DNA of 64,000 bases, from assembly GCF_003386235.1 (NCBI RefSeq), contig NZ_QRDZ01000005.1, positions 186,001 through 250,000 on the forward strand. The letters are read 5' to 3'. Positions within the stretch are counted from its first letter, which is position 1, and the number at the start of each line of letters is the position of its first letter. Below are positions 45,046 to 53,074 of the stretch, piece by piece. This DNA comes from Cohnella phaseoli (GTDB taxonomy: Bacteria > Bacillota > Bacilli > Paenibacillales > Paenibacillaceae). The notes beneath the pieces are model-generated. The model saw only the letters and a list, made by a program, of their open reading frames with translations. It ran no database searches and was not told the origin of the DNA. The position numbers and the translations under genes were made by a program.

Positions 45046-45672
45046 ATGGAATACATAAGCGCGGGCCTCAATTGGCAAGTGCGGAATTCGGCCATGCCGG
45101 GAATTCCGACTGCCAAATGGATGAAAGACTTACGGTCAAAAAGCCCGGAGACCTACGACCACTGCGTTCGTGTCGCGCTTTTGTCCGAACGGGTGGCGGT
45201 ACGATTGAGCTTGAGCTCCGAAATGAGCATGAATTTGATGCGCGGATGTTTCCTCCATGACATCGGAAAACTGTTTCTCCCAGTCAACGTGCTGAATCAT
45301 TCGGGGCCGTTAACGGAATCGAAATGGCGCATCATGAAGCTGCACCCCGTTCTAGGGGCTCATATTCTGGAGGCGGACAAGGGCATCTGCGAGAAAACGC
45401 AGGAGATCGTAAAATACCATCACGAACGCTGGGACGGCCAAGGTTATCCTTTCGGTCTTGCGGAAGACGATATCCCGTTTCTAGCGCGCATTTGCTCGAT
45501 CATCGACGCGTTTGATTGCATGATTGCAGGAAGGCCCTATCAGAGCAGTAAAGGAATTCAGGAAGCCAAAGAGGAGTTGCTTCGGCATGCAGGCACCCAA
45601 TTCGACGGAAATCTGGTGAACGTATTCGTGAATTTAATTAATGAAGGGGAAGGTCTATTCTGGCGAGGGTGA
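45046..45672 (+). CDS. HD-GYP domain c-di-GMP phosphodiesterase, stand-alone
   Basis: ATG 45046 has AGAGGTGGGG directly upstream; GTG 45010 is an alternative. The 208-aa protein consists almost only of an HD-GYP domain: H39, H71-D72 (FLHDIGK), H100 (KLHPVLG), HHERWDGQGYP (125-135), IIDAFDCMIAGRPY and QFD. All metal and GYP residues are intact, so it should hydrolyse c-di-GMP, and no receiver or other sensor domain is attached. It is the first gene of an operon with CheW, a CheA-like protein and a chemoreceptor, which suggests that these regulate it through contact. Confidence 0.93.
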   Translation: MEYISAGLNWQVRNSAMPGIPTAKWMKDLRSKSPETYDHCVRVALLSERVAVRLSLSSEMSMNLMRGCFLHDIGKLFLPVNVLNHSGPLTESKWRIMKLHPVLGAHILEADKGICEKTQEIVKYHHERWDGQGYPFGLAEDDIPFLARICSIIDAFDCMIAGRPYQSSKGIQEAKEELLRHAGTQFDGNLVNVFVNLINEGEGLFWRG

Positions 45673-45718
45673 GAAAGAAGAAGCCGGCAACAAGGTCATG
45701 CGAGGGGGAAAAGAAGGA

Positions 45719-46147
45719 ATGAATTCGGCTTCTACGGAGCAGCACATCGAATTTGGAATCGGCGATGAAAGTTACGCGATCCGAATATCGGACATCCACG
45801 AAATTATCAAAATGCAGGAGATCACGGATATTCCGAATTGCCGAAGCTATGTGCAGGGGGTCATTAATTTGAGAGGGAGGATTATACCCGTACTCAGCCT
45901 GCGCAGTTTATTCGGTCTGAACCCCGACACTGCAACCAAATCGACTCGCATCATCGTCGTTACGCATCTTGAGGAATCGGTTGGCATTATTGTCGACAAG
46001 GTGAGCAAAGTCACGACGTTCGCCGACATCCAGGTTCCGCCGGACAGGGTCGGAGGGCTGAACGGAAATTATTTTACGGGAATCGGTCTGACCGCCTCCG
46101 GGCTTGTCGGTATCCTGAAACTGGATGAAGTGCTCCTATATGAGTAA
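45719..46147 (+). CDS. CheW-like adaptor
   Basis: 142 aa from ATG 45719 (an earlier in-frame ATG at 45698 is possible). One CheW domain: HIEFGIGDESYAIRISDIHEII, IPNCRSYVQGVINLRGRIIPV, GIIVDKVSKVT and GLVGILKLDEVL. CheW couples chemoreceptors to the P5 domain of CheA. It lies 46 nt after the HD-GYP gene and 12 nt before the CheA-like gene. Confidence 0.95.
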   Translation: MNSASTEQHIEFGIGDESYAIRISDIHEIIKMQEITDIPNCRSYVQGVINLRGRIIPVLSLRSLFGLNPDTATKSTRIIVVTHLEESVGIIVDKVSKVTTFADIQVPPDRVGGLNGNYFTGIGLTASGLVGILKLDEVLLYE

Positions 46148-46159
46148 AGGTGATCCTAC

Positions 46160-47455
46160 ATGTCGGAGTCGTTAGAACCGAAAGCCAAAGGACAGAGCGT
46201 CAGAGTCGACGTAAGCAAGCTGGAACAAATGATGAATATGGTCGGCGAGCTGATCATCGATCAGACCCGTCTCCGACTGCTGGAAAAGCAAATCCGCCGG
46301 GAGGATGAAACAACTCAGGGAGCCGAAGAGCTTCGACATGTTGTCGATCGCTTGTCGATCGGAATTGGCGATCTTCAGCAGTCAGTCATGAAGATTCGGA
46401 TGCTTCCGGTCGACCAATTGTTCAATCGGATTCCCCGGATGGTTCGCGATTTGTCCAAAAGCAGAGGCAAAGAGGTCGAACTGATTATGGAAGGCAGCGA
46501 GACGGAACTGGATCGCACTCTCATCGAGGGACTTCTTGATCCGCTCGTTCTATTGGTCCGCCATGCTCTCGACCACGGGATCGAGTCGCCGGAAGAACGG
46601 ATGGCGGCCGGAAAACCGGTTAAGGGTACGCTTCGACTTAGCGCCAGACGCGAGAACAATCAGGCGTTGGTCATAGTCGAAGACGACGGGGCCGGCATAG
46701 ATACGGACATGCTGAAGCGCCGTATTGCGCATGATGGAAAGCCAGGTTCGGAAATGGTCACAACGTTCAACGATCAGGAAATCGCTGAGCTGATTTTTCA
46801 CCCGGTATTGTCCGCATCATTAGCTAACGAGTTTGGACTGAGTGCCGTAAAAGCCGAGATCGAGAAGATTCGCGGACGCATTCACATCGAGACGAGAAAA
46901 GGCAGCGGAACCCGGATCGAAGTGCGTCTGCCGCTTACCCTCTCCATCATCCAGGGTCTTCAGGTCGCTATTGCGGACCGCTCGTATATTGTTCCGATGA
47001 ACGGGGTTGTCGAGATTGTTCGGACGACCGCGGATCAGATAAAAAACGTACAGGGACGTCCCGTCATGGTGTTGCGCGACCGTATTCTTCCGATCTTGTG
47101 GCTGCGCGATTATTTTCGCTTGCCTCGCGGCAACGATTTCGGAAGTTTTGTGTCGCTGCTGGTCGTCGGTCATCAAGAAGAACGCGTAGCGATTGCGGTA
47201 GATAAGTTGATCGGCGTTCAGGATGTTGTCGTCAAATCTCTGGGGGCGCTGCTCGGTCAAGTCGAAGGCGTCTCCGGCGCAACCACGCTAGGCAGCGGTA
47301 AAGTGGCGCCTATACTGGACATGGAAGCCATAAGCGTCAAGCTTCGACCCCAAATTCCAAGAGGACCGATTAAGGGCGATCGGTTATCGGCTTCTCAAGA
47401 GTCTTGCCAAGAAACCTACAACTACGAGGTGAACGGTCATGAAATGGTTTTATAA
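46160..47455 (+). CDS. CheA homologue without Hpt domain and with degenerate ATPase
   Basis: 431 aa, against about 650-700 for full CheA. It begins directly with the P3 dimerisation helices ([19 protein letters not shown], residues 14-32), then the P4 ATPase-like domain (about 85-260) and P5 CheW-like domain (260-400). P1 with the phosphorylated His and P2 are absent. In P4 the N-box His and Asn (HLVRN in E. coli) read L131 and H135 ([10 protein letters not shown]), and the G2 lid GRGVGMD is replaced by ANEFGLSAV (222-230); only G1 DDGAG (175-179) remains. It should be unable to bind ATP normally or to phosphorylate, and is best read as a structural array protein. The end overlaps the chemoreceptor gene by 17 nt. 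Confidence 0.93.
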   Translation: MSESLEPKAKGQSVRVDVSKLEQMMNMVGELIIDQTRLRLLEKQIRREDETTQGAEELRHVVDRLSIGIGDLQQSVMKIRMLPVDQLFNRIPRMVRDLSKSRGKEVELIMEGSETELDRTLIEGLLDPLVLLVRHALDHGIESPEERMAAGKPVKGTLRLSARRENNQALVIVEDDGAGIDTDMLKRRIAHDGKPGSEMVTTFNDQEIAELIFHPVLSASLANEFGLSAVKAEIEKIRGRIHIETRKGSGTRIEVRLPLTLSIIQGLQVAIADRSYIVPMNGVVEIVRTTADQIKNVQGRPVMVLRDRILPILWLRDYFRLPRGNDFGSFVSLLVVGHQEERVAIAVDKLIGVQDVVVKSLGALLGQVEGVSGATTLGSGKVAPILDMEAISVKLRPQIPRGPIKGDRLSASQESCQETYNYEVNGHEMVL

Positions 47456-49025
47456 CTTGAAAACAAGCGTTAAGCTGGTGTCCGCTTTTCTGTTGATTGC
47501 GGCGATAATGGCTTTCGTCGGACTCTTCGGGCTGAGCAATATGAGCAAACTGAACGAAAATCTGAATGACATGTACAACAATCAACTATTGTCCGTCAAA
47601 AATTTGATGGAAGCGCAAACCAATTTTAATGAGATGAGAAACAGCTTGCGAAAGCTCTACATGGTGGAGGACAAGAACTCTATTCAACAAACGAAGGAAG
47701 CTGCAAACCGCGCAATGACTTCCGTCAGCGACAGCATTGCCGCGTTTAGGCAAACTCAGTTGTCCGCCGAATCGGAAGAATTGGAGAGGTCGATCGACGC
47801 AGCTTTCGATACCTATGTCAAAGTGTTCAACGACGCGGTGGCGCTGAGAGACGCCGGGAACCTGAAGGATATGGCAACGCTTATCGACGGTGACTACCAG
47901 ACGGAAACGAATAAACTCAAGGCCATTATTGACAAGCTGATCGAAATTAATGTTGAGGAGGCGGACCAGGCGCAGAAGGATGGAGAAGCGACCTATTCCT
48001 CCGCAAGTACCATTACGATCGTAATCGTGGTGATTGCGGTATTGCTCAGCGTTCTGTTCGGTTATCTCATCTCTCAAGTGATTGCGAAGCCGCTTCGCAA
48101 AGTCGTGCAATTGGTAGCCAAGGTAGCAGAAGGCGATCTGCGCCAGACGGTCAACCACGGAACCAAGGACGAAATCGGCATATTGAGCGAATCGATCGAC
48201 CAAATGGTATTGAATCTAAGACAGTTGGCCTCCTCGATTATCGGCCACTCCCATAATCTGTCGGCTGCCGCAGAGCAGATTTCTTCCAGCACTGAGGAAA
48301 TCGCCAGCGGCAATACGACGCAGGCCAGCTCGGCGCAGACGATCAGCGAGCTGTTCAAGGAGCTGTCCGCAGCGATCCATTCCGTCGCCCACAATACGGA
48401 ACAAGCTTCCTCTCTCTCGGAGGCGACGATGAAAATCGCCGGCGAAGGCAACGAGATCATTCGCTCCTCTATGGAAAGCATGAACGAGGTCAGCGGCAAA
48501 ATGTCGCGATTGGAGAACGATTCGCAGCGAATCGGAGAAATCATCGAGGTGATCGAAGACATTGCCGACCAGACGAATCTCCTCGCTTTGAACGCCGCGA
48601 TCGAAGCGGCTCGCGCCGGAGAACAAGGAAGGGGCTTCGCGGTCGTGGCCGACGAAGTACGCAAGCTCGCCGAAAGAAGCGGAGAAGCGACGAAACAGAT
48701 TACCGGAATCATTCGCGGCATGCAGGATAATACAAGGTTAAGCGTCAAAGCTGTGGAAGAAAGCGTCGATCTCTCCAAGAAGACGGGAGAGTCGTTCAGA
48801 CAAATCGCGAACATGGTCAACGAAGCGGGCCAGAAGGTCACCGAAATCGCTGCGGCCAGCGAAGAACAGGCTGCGCAGGCTTCCACCGTTCTGGATTCCG
48901 TAGAGAATATCTCAGCGGCGACGGAAGAAGGGGCGGCCGCCAGCCAGGAGACGGCGGCGACGGCGCAATCGATGGCCCACTTGGCGGAACAATTACAGAC
49001 GTCGGTAGGAATATTCAAGCTGTAG
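47439..49025 (+). CDS. methyl-accepting chemotaxis protein of the HD-GYP/CheW/CheA-like operon
   Basis: 528 aa. Membrane helices at about 10-32 and 191-213 enclose a four-helix-bundle sensor of the 4HB_MCP type; HAMP follows (214-265) and then a long signalling coiled coil with the tip [21 protein letters not shown] that contacts CheA and CheW. Its gene starts inside the end of the CheA-like gene, so synthesis is coupled. It is the only input protein in the operon and presumably sets the state of the CheW/CheA-like array. Confidence 0.95.
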   Translation: MKWFYNLKTSVKLVSAFLLIAAIMAFVGLFGLSNMSKLNENLNDMYNNQLLSVKNLMEAQTNFNEMRNSLRKLYMVEDKNSIQQTKEAANRAMTSVSDSIAAFRQTQLSAESEELERSIDAAFDTYVKVFNDAVALRDAGNLKDMATLIDGDYQTETNKLKAIIDKLIEINVEEADQAQKDGEATYSSASTITIVIVVIAVLLSVLFGYLISQVIAKPLRKVVQLVAKVAEGDLRQTVNHGTKDEIGILSESIDQMVLNLRQLASSIIGHSHNLSAAAEQISSSTEEIASGNTTQASSAQTISELFKELSAAIHSVAHNTEQASSLSEATMKIAGEGNEIIRSSMESMNEVSGKMSRLENDSQRIGEIIEVIEDIADQTNLLALNAAIEAARAGEQGRGFAVVADEVRKLAERSGEATKQITGIIRGMQDNTRLSVKAVEESVDLSKKTGESFRQIANMVNEAGQKVTEIAAASEEQAAQASTVLDSVENISAATEEGAAASQETAATAQSMAHLAEQLQTSVGIFKL

Positions 49026-49030
49026 CTGTA

Positions 49031-49054
49031 GCCGTGGCCGTGGCCGTGGCCGTG
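49031..49054. repeat. hexanucleotide repeat (GCCGTG)x4
   Basis: Four exact copies begin 5 nt after the chemoreceptor stop codon. It is non-coding here. The remaining gap to 49263 shows no gene. Confidence 0.9.
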
Positions 49055-49263
49055 CGCAACTGATCGCAACCATGCCGGACTAATGTTTCAGATGCTCTCG
49101 GGAATATCTTAGTCGCCGTGAATAGGACGGTGTTTATCGGAGTCCCCCGCTAAAGTTAGGGTAGCGCGCATCCTTCGCGATCCGCATCGTGGATAAGCTT
49201 GCCTAACCGGGCGCAGAACGACATAATAAAAGGATACATACAGGTTGCGGGGGGCGCGAATCG

Positions 49264-51444
49264 ATGAGCGTAGGAAACGAGAGTGCGGTAATGGACGCAC
49301 AGGAAAGAATGATTAAACAGATTGCGGGCGAGCTGGGACTGGGCCTGGGACAAGTCAGGACGGTCGCCGGGCTGCTGGACGACGGGAATACGATTCCTTT
49401 TATCGCCCGATATCGTAAGGAAATGACCGGAGAGCTCGATGAGGTGCAGCTTCGCGCGATCGACGACCGCCGGACCTACTTGAAAGGGCTGGAGGACCGC
49501 AAAGGCGAAGTGATTCGTCTGATCGATGAGCAGGGCAAGCTGACGCCGGAGCTGCAAGCGGCAATCGAGAAAGCGATCAAGCTGCAAGAGGTCGAGGATC
49601 TGTACCGGCCGTACCGGCAAAAGCGTAAGACGAGGGCGAGCGTCGCCAAGGAGCGGGGCTTGGAGCCGCTTGCGCTATGGCTGCTGTCGCAGCCGAGACA
49701 GGGCGACCTGCGTGCGGAGGCGGCGAAATATATCAACTCGGAGAAAGGCGTTGAAACGGCCGAGGATGCGATCCAAGGCGCCTCGGACATCGTAGCGGAA
49801 GGATTGGCCGACGATGCCGCTATTCGCCGCTGGGTACGCAAGTTCACCTGGGATCAGGGTGTGCTGATCAGCAAAGCCAAGAACGCCGAGGCGGAATCCG
49901 TCTACGAGATGTACTATCAATACTCGGAGCCGGTGCGGCGCTTGCCTCCGCATCGGGTCCTGGCGATCAATCGGGGGGAACGCGAGGAGTTTCTGTCGGT
50001 GTCGATCGACGTGCCGACCGACCGGATCGTGGACGAAATCAATCGCAGGACGATCAAGGGGGGCGGCCCGGCTCGCGATACGCTGGCGGCTGCCGCGGAG
50101 GACGCCTATAAACGGTTGATCTCCCCGTCGATTGAACGGGAGCTTCGCGGTGAGCTGACGGAGAAGGCGGAGGAGCATGCCATCGGCATTTTCTCGGAAA
50201 ATTTGCGCAATCTGCTGCTTCAGCCGCCGGTGAAGGGCCGCGTTGTGCTTGGCGTCGATCCGGCATATCGAACGGGATGCAAGCTGGCGGTCGTTGACGA
50301 TACGGGCAAGCTGCTGGAAGTGGCGGTCACGTATCCGACTCCGCCGCATAACAGGAAAGCCGAGGCAGAGGTTGTGTTCCGGCGGATGATCGACCAGTAC
50401 GGCGTAGGGCTGATCGTTATCGGTAACGGAACGGGCTCGCGCGAGACCGAGCAGTTCGTGGTGGGAATCATCAAGGCTTTGCCCGAACGGGACCTACAGT
50501 ATTTGATCGTGAACGAAGCCGGAGCAAGCGTCTATTCGGCGTCCAAGCTGGCTGCGGAGGAGTTTCCGGATTTGGACGTGTCGGAGCGCAGCGCGGTCTC
50601 CATCGCACGTCGTCTCCAGGACCCGCTTGCCGAGTTGGTTAAAATCGAGCCGAAGGCCATCGGAGTCGGCCAGTATCAGCACGACGTGACGCAGAAGCGG
50701 CTGGACGAGAGCTTGACCGGAGTTGTCGAGTCGGCGGTTAACCATGTCGGAGTAGACGTCAACACCGCCTCTCCGTCGCTGCTGTCCTATGTGTCGGGCA
50801 TCAATGCGACGATGGCTCGCAATATCGTTAAGCTGCGCGAGGAGAAGGGCAAGTTTACGGATCGTGCGCAAATTCAGAAGGTGCCGCGGCTTGGCGCCAA
50901 AACGTTCGAGCAATGCGCAGGCTTCCTGCGCATCTCGGACGGAGGGAATCCGCTTGATCGGACGCCGATCCACCCGGAGTCTTACGACGTGGTCGGCAAG
51001 CTGTTCAAGGAGCTGGGGCTGAAGCTGGCGGACATCGGTACGGAGCCGCTCAAAGCCAAGCTTGGCGAGGTGCGTCTGGAGGACGTTGCCGAGCGGCTTG
51101 GCGTCGGCCTTCCGACGCTGCGCGATATCGTGGACAGTCTGCAGCGTCCGGGACGCGATCCGCGCGACGAGCTGCCGCCGCCGATTTTCCACACCGACGT
51201 GCTCGACATCGAGGATTTGAAGCCGGGCATGGAGCTGCAGGGAACGGTGCGCAATGTCGTCGATTTTGGCGCTTTTGTCGATATTGGCATCAAGAACGAC
51301 GGTCTTGTTCACATTTCTCAAATTAGCAACAAATTCGTCAAGCATCCGACCGAGGTGGTCGCCGTCGGCGATACGGTCACTGTCTGGGTGCTCGGCGTCG
51401 ATCTGAAAAAAGGACGCGTCAGCTTAACGATGCGTCAGCCGTAA
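49264..51444 (+). CDS. tex: Tex family S1 RNA-binding transcription accessory protein
   Basis: 726 aa, the normal length for Tex. Order: helical N-terminal domain (GLLDDGNTIPFIARYRKEMTGELDE), YqgF-like RNase H fold (VVLGVDPAYRTGCKLAVVD), helix-hairpin-helix pairs (LSYVSGINATMARNIVKLREE, PRLGAKTFEQCAGFLRI) and a C-terminal S1 domain (GMELQGTVRNVVDFGAFVDIG). It acts on RNA and transcription complexes. In B. subtilis the homologue ydcI follows the mazEF-rsb-sigB cluster, so its presence here supports the synteny. GGGGGGCG precedes ATG 49264. Confidence 0.96.
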   Translation: MSVGNESAVMDAQERMIKQIAGELGLGLGQVRTVAGLLDDGNTIPFIARYRKEMTGELDEVQLRAIDDRRTYLKGLEDRKGEVIRLIDEQGKLTPELQAAIEKAIKLQEVEDLYRPYRQKRKTRASVAKERGLEPLALWLLSQPRQGDLRAEAAKYINSEKGVETAEDAIQGASDIVAEGLADDAAIRRWVRKFTWDQGVLISKAKNAEAESVYEMYYQYSEPVRRLPPHRVLAINRGEREEFLSVSIDVPTDRIVDEINRRTIKGGGPARDTLAAAAEDAYKRLISPSIERELRGELTEKAEEHAIGIFSENLRNLLLQPPVKGRVVLGVDPAYRTGCKLAVVDDTGKLLEVAVTYPTPPHNRKAEAEVVFRRMIDQYGVGLIVIGNGTGSRETEQFVVGIIKALPERDLQYLIVNEAGASVYSASKLAAEEFPDLDVSERSAVSIARRLQDPLAELVKIEPKAIGVGQYQHDVTQKRLDESLTGVVESAVNHVGVDVNTASPSLLSYVSGINATMARNIVKLREEKGKFTDRAQIQKVPRLGAKTFEQCAGFLRISDGGNPLDRTPIHPESYDVVGKLFKELGLKLADIGTEPLKAKLGEVRLEDVAERLGVGLPTLRDIVDSLQRPGRDPRDELPPPIFHTDVLDIEDLKPGMELQGTVRNVVDFGAFVDIGIKNDGLVHISQISNKFVKHPTEVVAVGDTVTVWVLGVDLKKGRVSLTMRQP

Positions 51445-51565
51445 GCAGCGAACAGACGACGATCTTGCGGATCGATCCGAATGTGGCTTTGGGAGCTGGG
51501 CATGAATTTGCCTCTTGCCCCAAGGCCGGCATTCCGGTACAATTCAAGCCATTGGAGGCGATTGT

Positions 51566-52027
51566 ATGAATCCGGAGAAGTGCGTCGGTTCCTACCATCC
51601 CAAGTGGTTCGGACTAGCTTTGCAAGCGCTCGTAGTCCTGTCGAAGGATTGCGTTCGCACCTGTCCTAGCGCAGAGCTCGCCAAAATGCTGCAGTCGGAA
51701 GCGACTTTGCTCAGACGCATTCTGTCCCTTCTTGCGAAGGGCGGCATTCTGGAAACCCGCGAAGGTCGGGACGGCGGATACCGATTAAGAAGAGAGCCGA
51801 ATTCGATTACTCTAGCCGAGGTGTTCTCGGTTCTTCAAGTTGCCGATCCTCTCTGTTCTGGCATACGGGAGACGGCGGGCGATCATGCTTTCGGCCAAGA
51901 GATGAACGCGATTTTCGCCGAGGTGACGGACGAGATGGATCGCGCCATTCTGGATGTGCTGGAACGCTATACGATCGGACAGATCGCCGAGCGCGCCGGC
52001 AGCTGCGCGAGCTTAAACGACGAATAA
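51566..52027 (+). CDS. Rrf2 family transcriptional regulator
   Basis: 153 aa from ATG 51566 (TGGAGG 8 nt upstream); the longer frame is not protein-like. Winged helix with the Rrf2 motif REGRDGGYRLRREPNSITLAEVFSVLQ. Cysteines occur near both ends (C6, C29, C33 and two or more later), but the usual three-Cys iron-sulphur cluster spacing is not evident, so it may sense something else. Its targets are unknown. Confidence 0.88.
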   Translation: MNPEKCVGSYHPKWFGLALQALVVLSKDCVRTCPSAELAKMLQSEATLLRRILSLLAKGGILETREGRDGGYRLRREPNSITLAEVFSVLQVADPLCSGIRETAGDHAFGQEMNAIFAEVTDEMDRAILDVLERYTIGQIAERAGSCASLNDE

Positions 52028-52042
52028 GGTAAATTGCGCACA

Positions 52043-52157
52043 GGAGCCGGACAGCCATCCGACTCCTTGTCTAACATTTTTGGGTGGGAAACCTCCAAAA
52101 GAATCAACAAAAATAACCCGTTTCCTTGGCGGTCAGCCTGGGGGCGGGTTATTTTTT
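52043..52157 (+). terminator. tandem terminators after the Rrf2 gene
   Basis: GGAGCCGGA (52043-52051) pairs with TCCGACTCC (52058-52066), followed by a weak T-tract. Further on AAAAATAACCCG (52109-52120) pairs with CGGGTTATTTTTT (52145-52157), a strong terminator. Confidence 0.8.
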
Positions 52158-52186
52158 GTGTGTATGTATGTGTGTTTGCGCTACCC

Positions 52187-52863
52187 CGGCCCGAGCGAAT
52201 AAGTGCGCGAGGCGGCCTTATCATCGCTGAATCGCTCCTGTTCGGGCGAATAAGTGCGCGAGGCGGCCTTATCATCGCTGAATCGCCCCGGCCCGAGCGA
52301 ATAAGTGCGCGAGGCGGCCTTATCATCGCTGAATCGCTCCTGTTCGGGCGAATAAGTGTGCGAGGCGGCCTTATTACCGCTGAATCGCTTCTGTTCGGGC
52401 GAATAAGTGCGCGAGGCGGCCTTATCACTGCTGAATCGCCCCGGCCCGGGCGAATAAGTGTGCGAGACGGCCTTATCATCGCTGAATCGCCCCGGCCGGA
52501 GCGAATAAGTGTGCGAGGCGGCCTTATCACTGCTGAATCGCCCCGACCCGAGCGAATAAGTGCGCGAGACGGCCTTATCACTGCTGAATCGCCCCGGCCA
52601 GAGCGAATAAGTGCGCGAGGAGGCCTTATCATCGCTGAATCGCCTCGGCCCGAGCGAATAAGTGTGCGAGGCGGTCTTATCATCGCTGAATCGCCCCGGC
52701 CGGAGCGAATAAGTGCGCGAGGCGGCCTTATCATCGCTGAATCGCTCCTGTTCGGGCGAATAAGTGTGCGAGGCGGTCTTATCACCGCTGAATCGCCTCG
52801 GCCCGTGCGAATAAGTGTGCGAGGCGGCCTTATCATCGCTGAATCGCTCCGGCCCCGTTGGGC
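52187..52863. repeat. 51-bp minisatellite, 13 units
   Basis: AAGTGCGCGAGGCGGCCTTA or its AAGTGTGCGAG variant starts at 52201, 52252, 52303 and then every 51 bp to 52813. Each unit has GCGAATAAG and CTTATCATCGC as imperfect inverted arms. The period, a multiple of three, leaves long spurious frames open on both strands. Apart from the array and the hairpins listed, the gap 52028-53074 shows no gene. Confidence 0.95.
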
Positions 52864-52973
52864 GGTCTTCTAGCTGCAGAACCCGCTTTACCAGTTGTCC
52901 ACATTTAAGGTGGATTCTCCGCTCTAGCATATGCTTGCCCAACTAACTATTCTCGGCGAAAAACCGTTGATCG

Positions 52974-53011
52974 CGCCCCCTCATACTTTTAGCACAGGAG
53001 GGGCGTTTTTT
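52974..53011 (+). terminator. hairpin right of the 51-bp minisatellite
   Basis: CGCCCCCTC pairs with GAGGGGCG (one bulge) and is followed by six T on plus. Confidence 0.6.
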
Positions 53012-53074
53012 GCTGCCATTCCTTCTTCGGGGCTTGGGGTAAAGTAATTTGTTCTTCAACGGCATAATTGGTCT

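Noticed and set aside
49165..49186. GCGCATCCTTCGCGATCCGCAT, similar to the CRISPR repeat stem
   Set aside because: Single, imperfect, lacks the GTGGATTGAAAT end and has no neighbour repeat; probably chance.
52034..52942. Long repetitive open frames on both strands (RISARGGLIIAES and similar)
   Set aside because: They are translations of the 51-bp minisatellite; several frames are open only because the period is a multiple of three, and none has a ribosome site or known domain.
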